The position numbers were made by a program, and so were the translations under genes. The notes under the pieces are model-generated. The model saw only the letters and a list, made by a program, of their open reading frames with translations, did not search any database and had not been told where the DNA came from. From an uncultured Bacteroidales bacterium (GTDB taxonomy: Bacteria; Bacteroidota; Bacteroidia; Bacteroidales; Bacteroidaceae): a DNA stretch of 5,887 bases. The DNA is taken from assembly GCA_947367415.1 (NCBI GenBank), contig CANBEE010000175.1, positions 1 through 5,887 on the forward strand, given 5' to 3'. Below are positions 5,630-5,887 of the stretch, piece after piece (position 1 is the first letter of the stretch; each line of letters opens with the position of its first letter).

Positions 5630-5887
5630 ATTGCTGATACGTATTCTCCTAAAATGTTCAGATCTTCCATCAATGGGCGCACGGCTGCCAGCGCCTGCTC
5701 ATAACGGACATAGTCGTAAAACGTTATATCCACGTAGAAGAAGTACTGCCACTCCTGTCCAGGAATAGGGAGCGACTGGATCCTGGTAAGATTCATTCCG
5801 TAAAATGAAAGAATCGTCAGCACATGGGCAAGGGATCCCGGAGTATGCGGGAGCGTAAAGCACATTGAAGCCTTGTCCACCTCATCC
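5626..5887 (-). CDS. pheA: Prephenate dehydratase, C-terminal ACT domain (partial)
   Basis: Only the last 86 codons are in the window; the frame is open to the right edge with no need for a start codon here. The fragment is an ACT regulatory domain: KASMCFTLPHTPGSLAHVL (fragment residues 5-23), then NLTRIQSLP (32-40), then WQYFFYVDITF, which is the layout of the C-terminal domain of prephenate dehydratases. That enzyme converts prephenate to phenylpyruvate and is normally inhibited by phenylalanine bound to the ACT domain. The usual ESRP motif is QSLP here. The catalytic domain lies outside the window, so whether a chorismate mutase is fused at its N-terminus cannot be told. The TGA stop overlaps the aminotransferase ATG by 4 bp. 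The ACT call is firm; pheA follows from the ACT sequence plus the neighbouring tyrA and mutase genes. Confidence 0.88.
   Translation of the reverse strand, partial: DEVDKASMCFTLPHTPGSLAHVLTILSFYGMNLTRIQSLPIPGQEWQYFFYVDITFYDYVRYEQALAAVRPLMEDLNILGEYVSAI

Noticed and set aside
3419..5704. Several plus-strand open frames of about 100-170 codons opposite the aromatic operon
   Set aside because: They lie antisense to well-supported enzymes in GC-rich DNA, where stop codons on the other strand are rare; their translations show no recognisable domains.

Overview
The window looks like chromosomal DNA from a member of the order Bacteroidales (Bacteroides/Prevotella-like). Three things point there: -7 promoter boxes of the Bacteroidota form TAnnTTTG, genes without clear Shine-Dalgarno sequences, and a DUF4251 gene together with a pheA / aminotransferase / DAHP synthase-chorismate mutase / tyrA gene order that I associate with this group. 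The genus cannot be fixed from the sequence alone. No mobile element, CRISPR array, tRNA or rRNA was seen.

Left part (1-1884). The 5' end of a Nif3-family metal-protein gene runs off the left edge on the minus strand, with a -7 promoter box and a four-copy 7-bp tandem repeat upstream of it. Next, also on the minus strand, is a two-gene ABC transporter operon like fetAB/ybbLM (ATPase then permease, 1 bp apart) with a well-formed Bacteroidota promoter. Divergent from it, on the plus strand, is a secreted DUF4251 protein of unknown function.

Middle (2476-2576). The DUF4251 gene and the large operon to its right converge on a short spacer holding a GC-rich inverted repeat that probably terminates transcription from both sides.

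Right part (2577-5887). A minus-strand operon for phenylalanine and tyrosine synthesis is read in the order pheA (3' end only), a class I/II aminotransferase, a DAHP synthase with a C-terminal chorismate mutase domain, and tyrA. Spacing is tight: a 4-bp ATGA overlap, then 21 bp, then 23 bp. Together they commit carbon to the shikimate pathway (DAHP synthase), turn chorismate into prephenate (mutase domain), split prephenate toward phenylpyruvate (PheA) or 4-hydroxyphenylpyruvate (TyrA), and probably transaminate the keto acids (aminotransferase).

No clearly new system is evident. The points most worth a second look are residue changes at normally conserved sites: NMPTG in the aminotransferase, QSLP in the PheA ACT domain, and two positions in the chorismate mutase domain. 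The 7-bp tandem repeats are also of interest, since one of them encodes the C-terminus of the aminotransferase.
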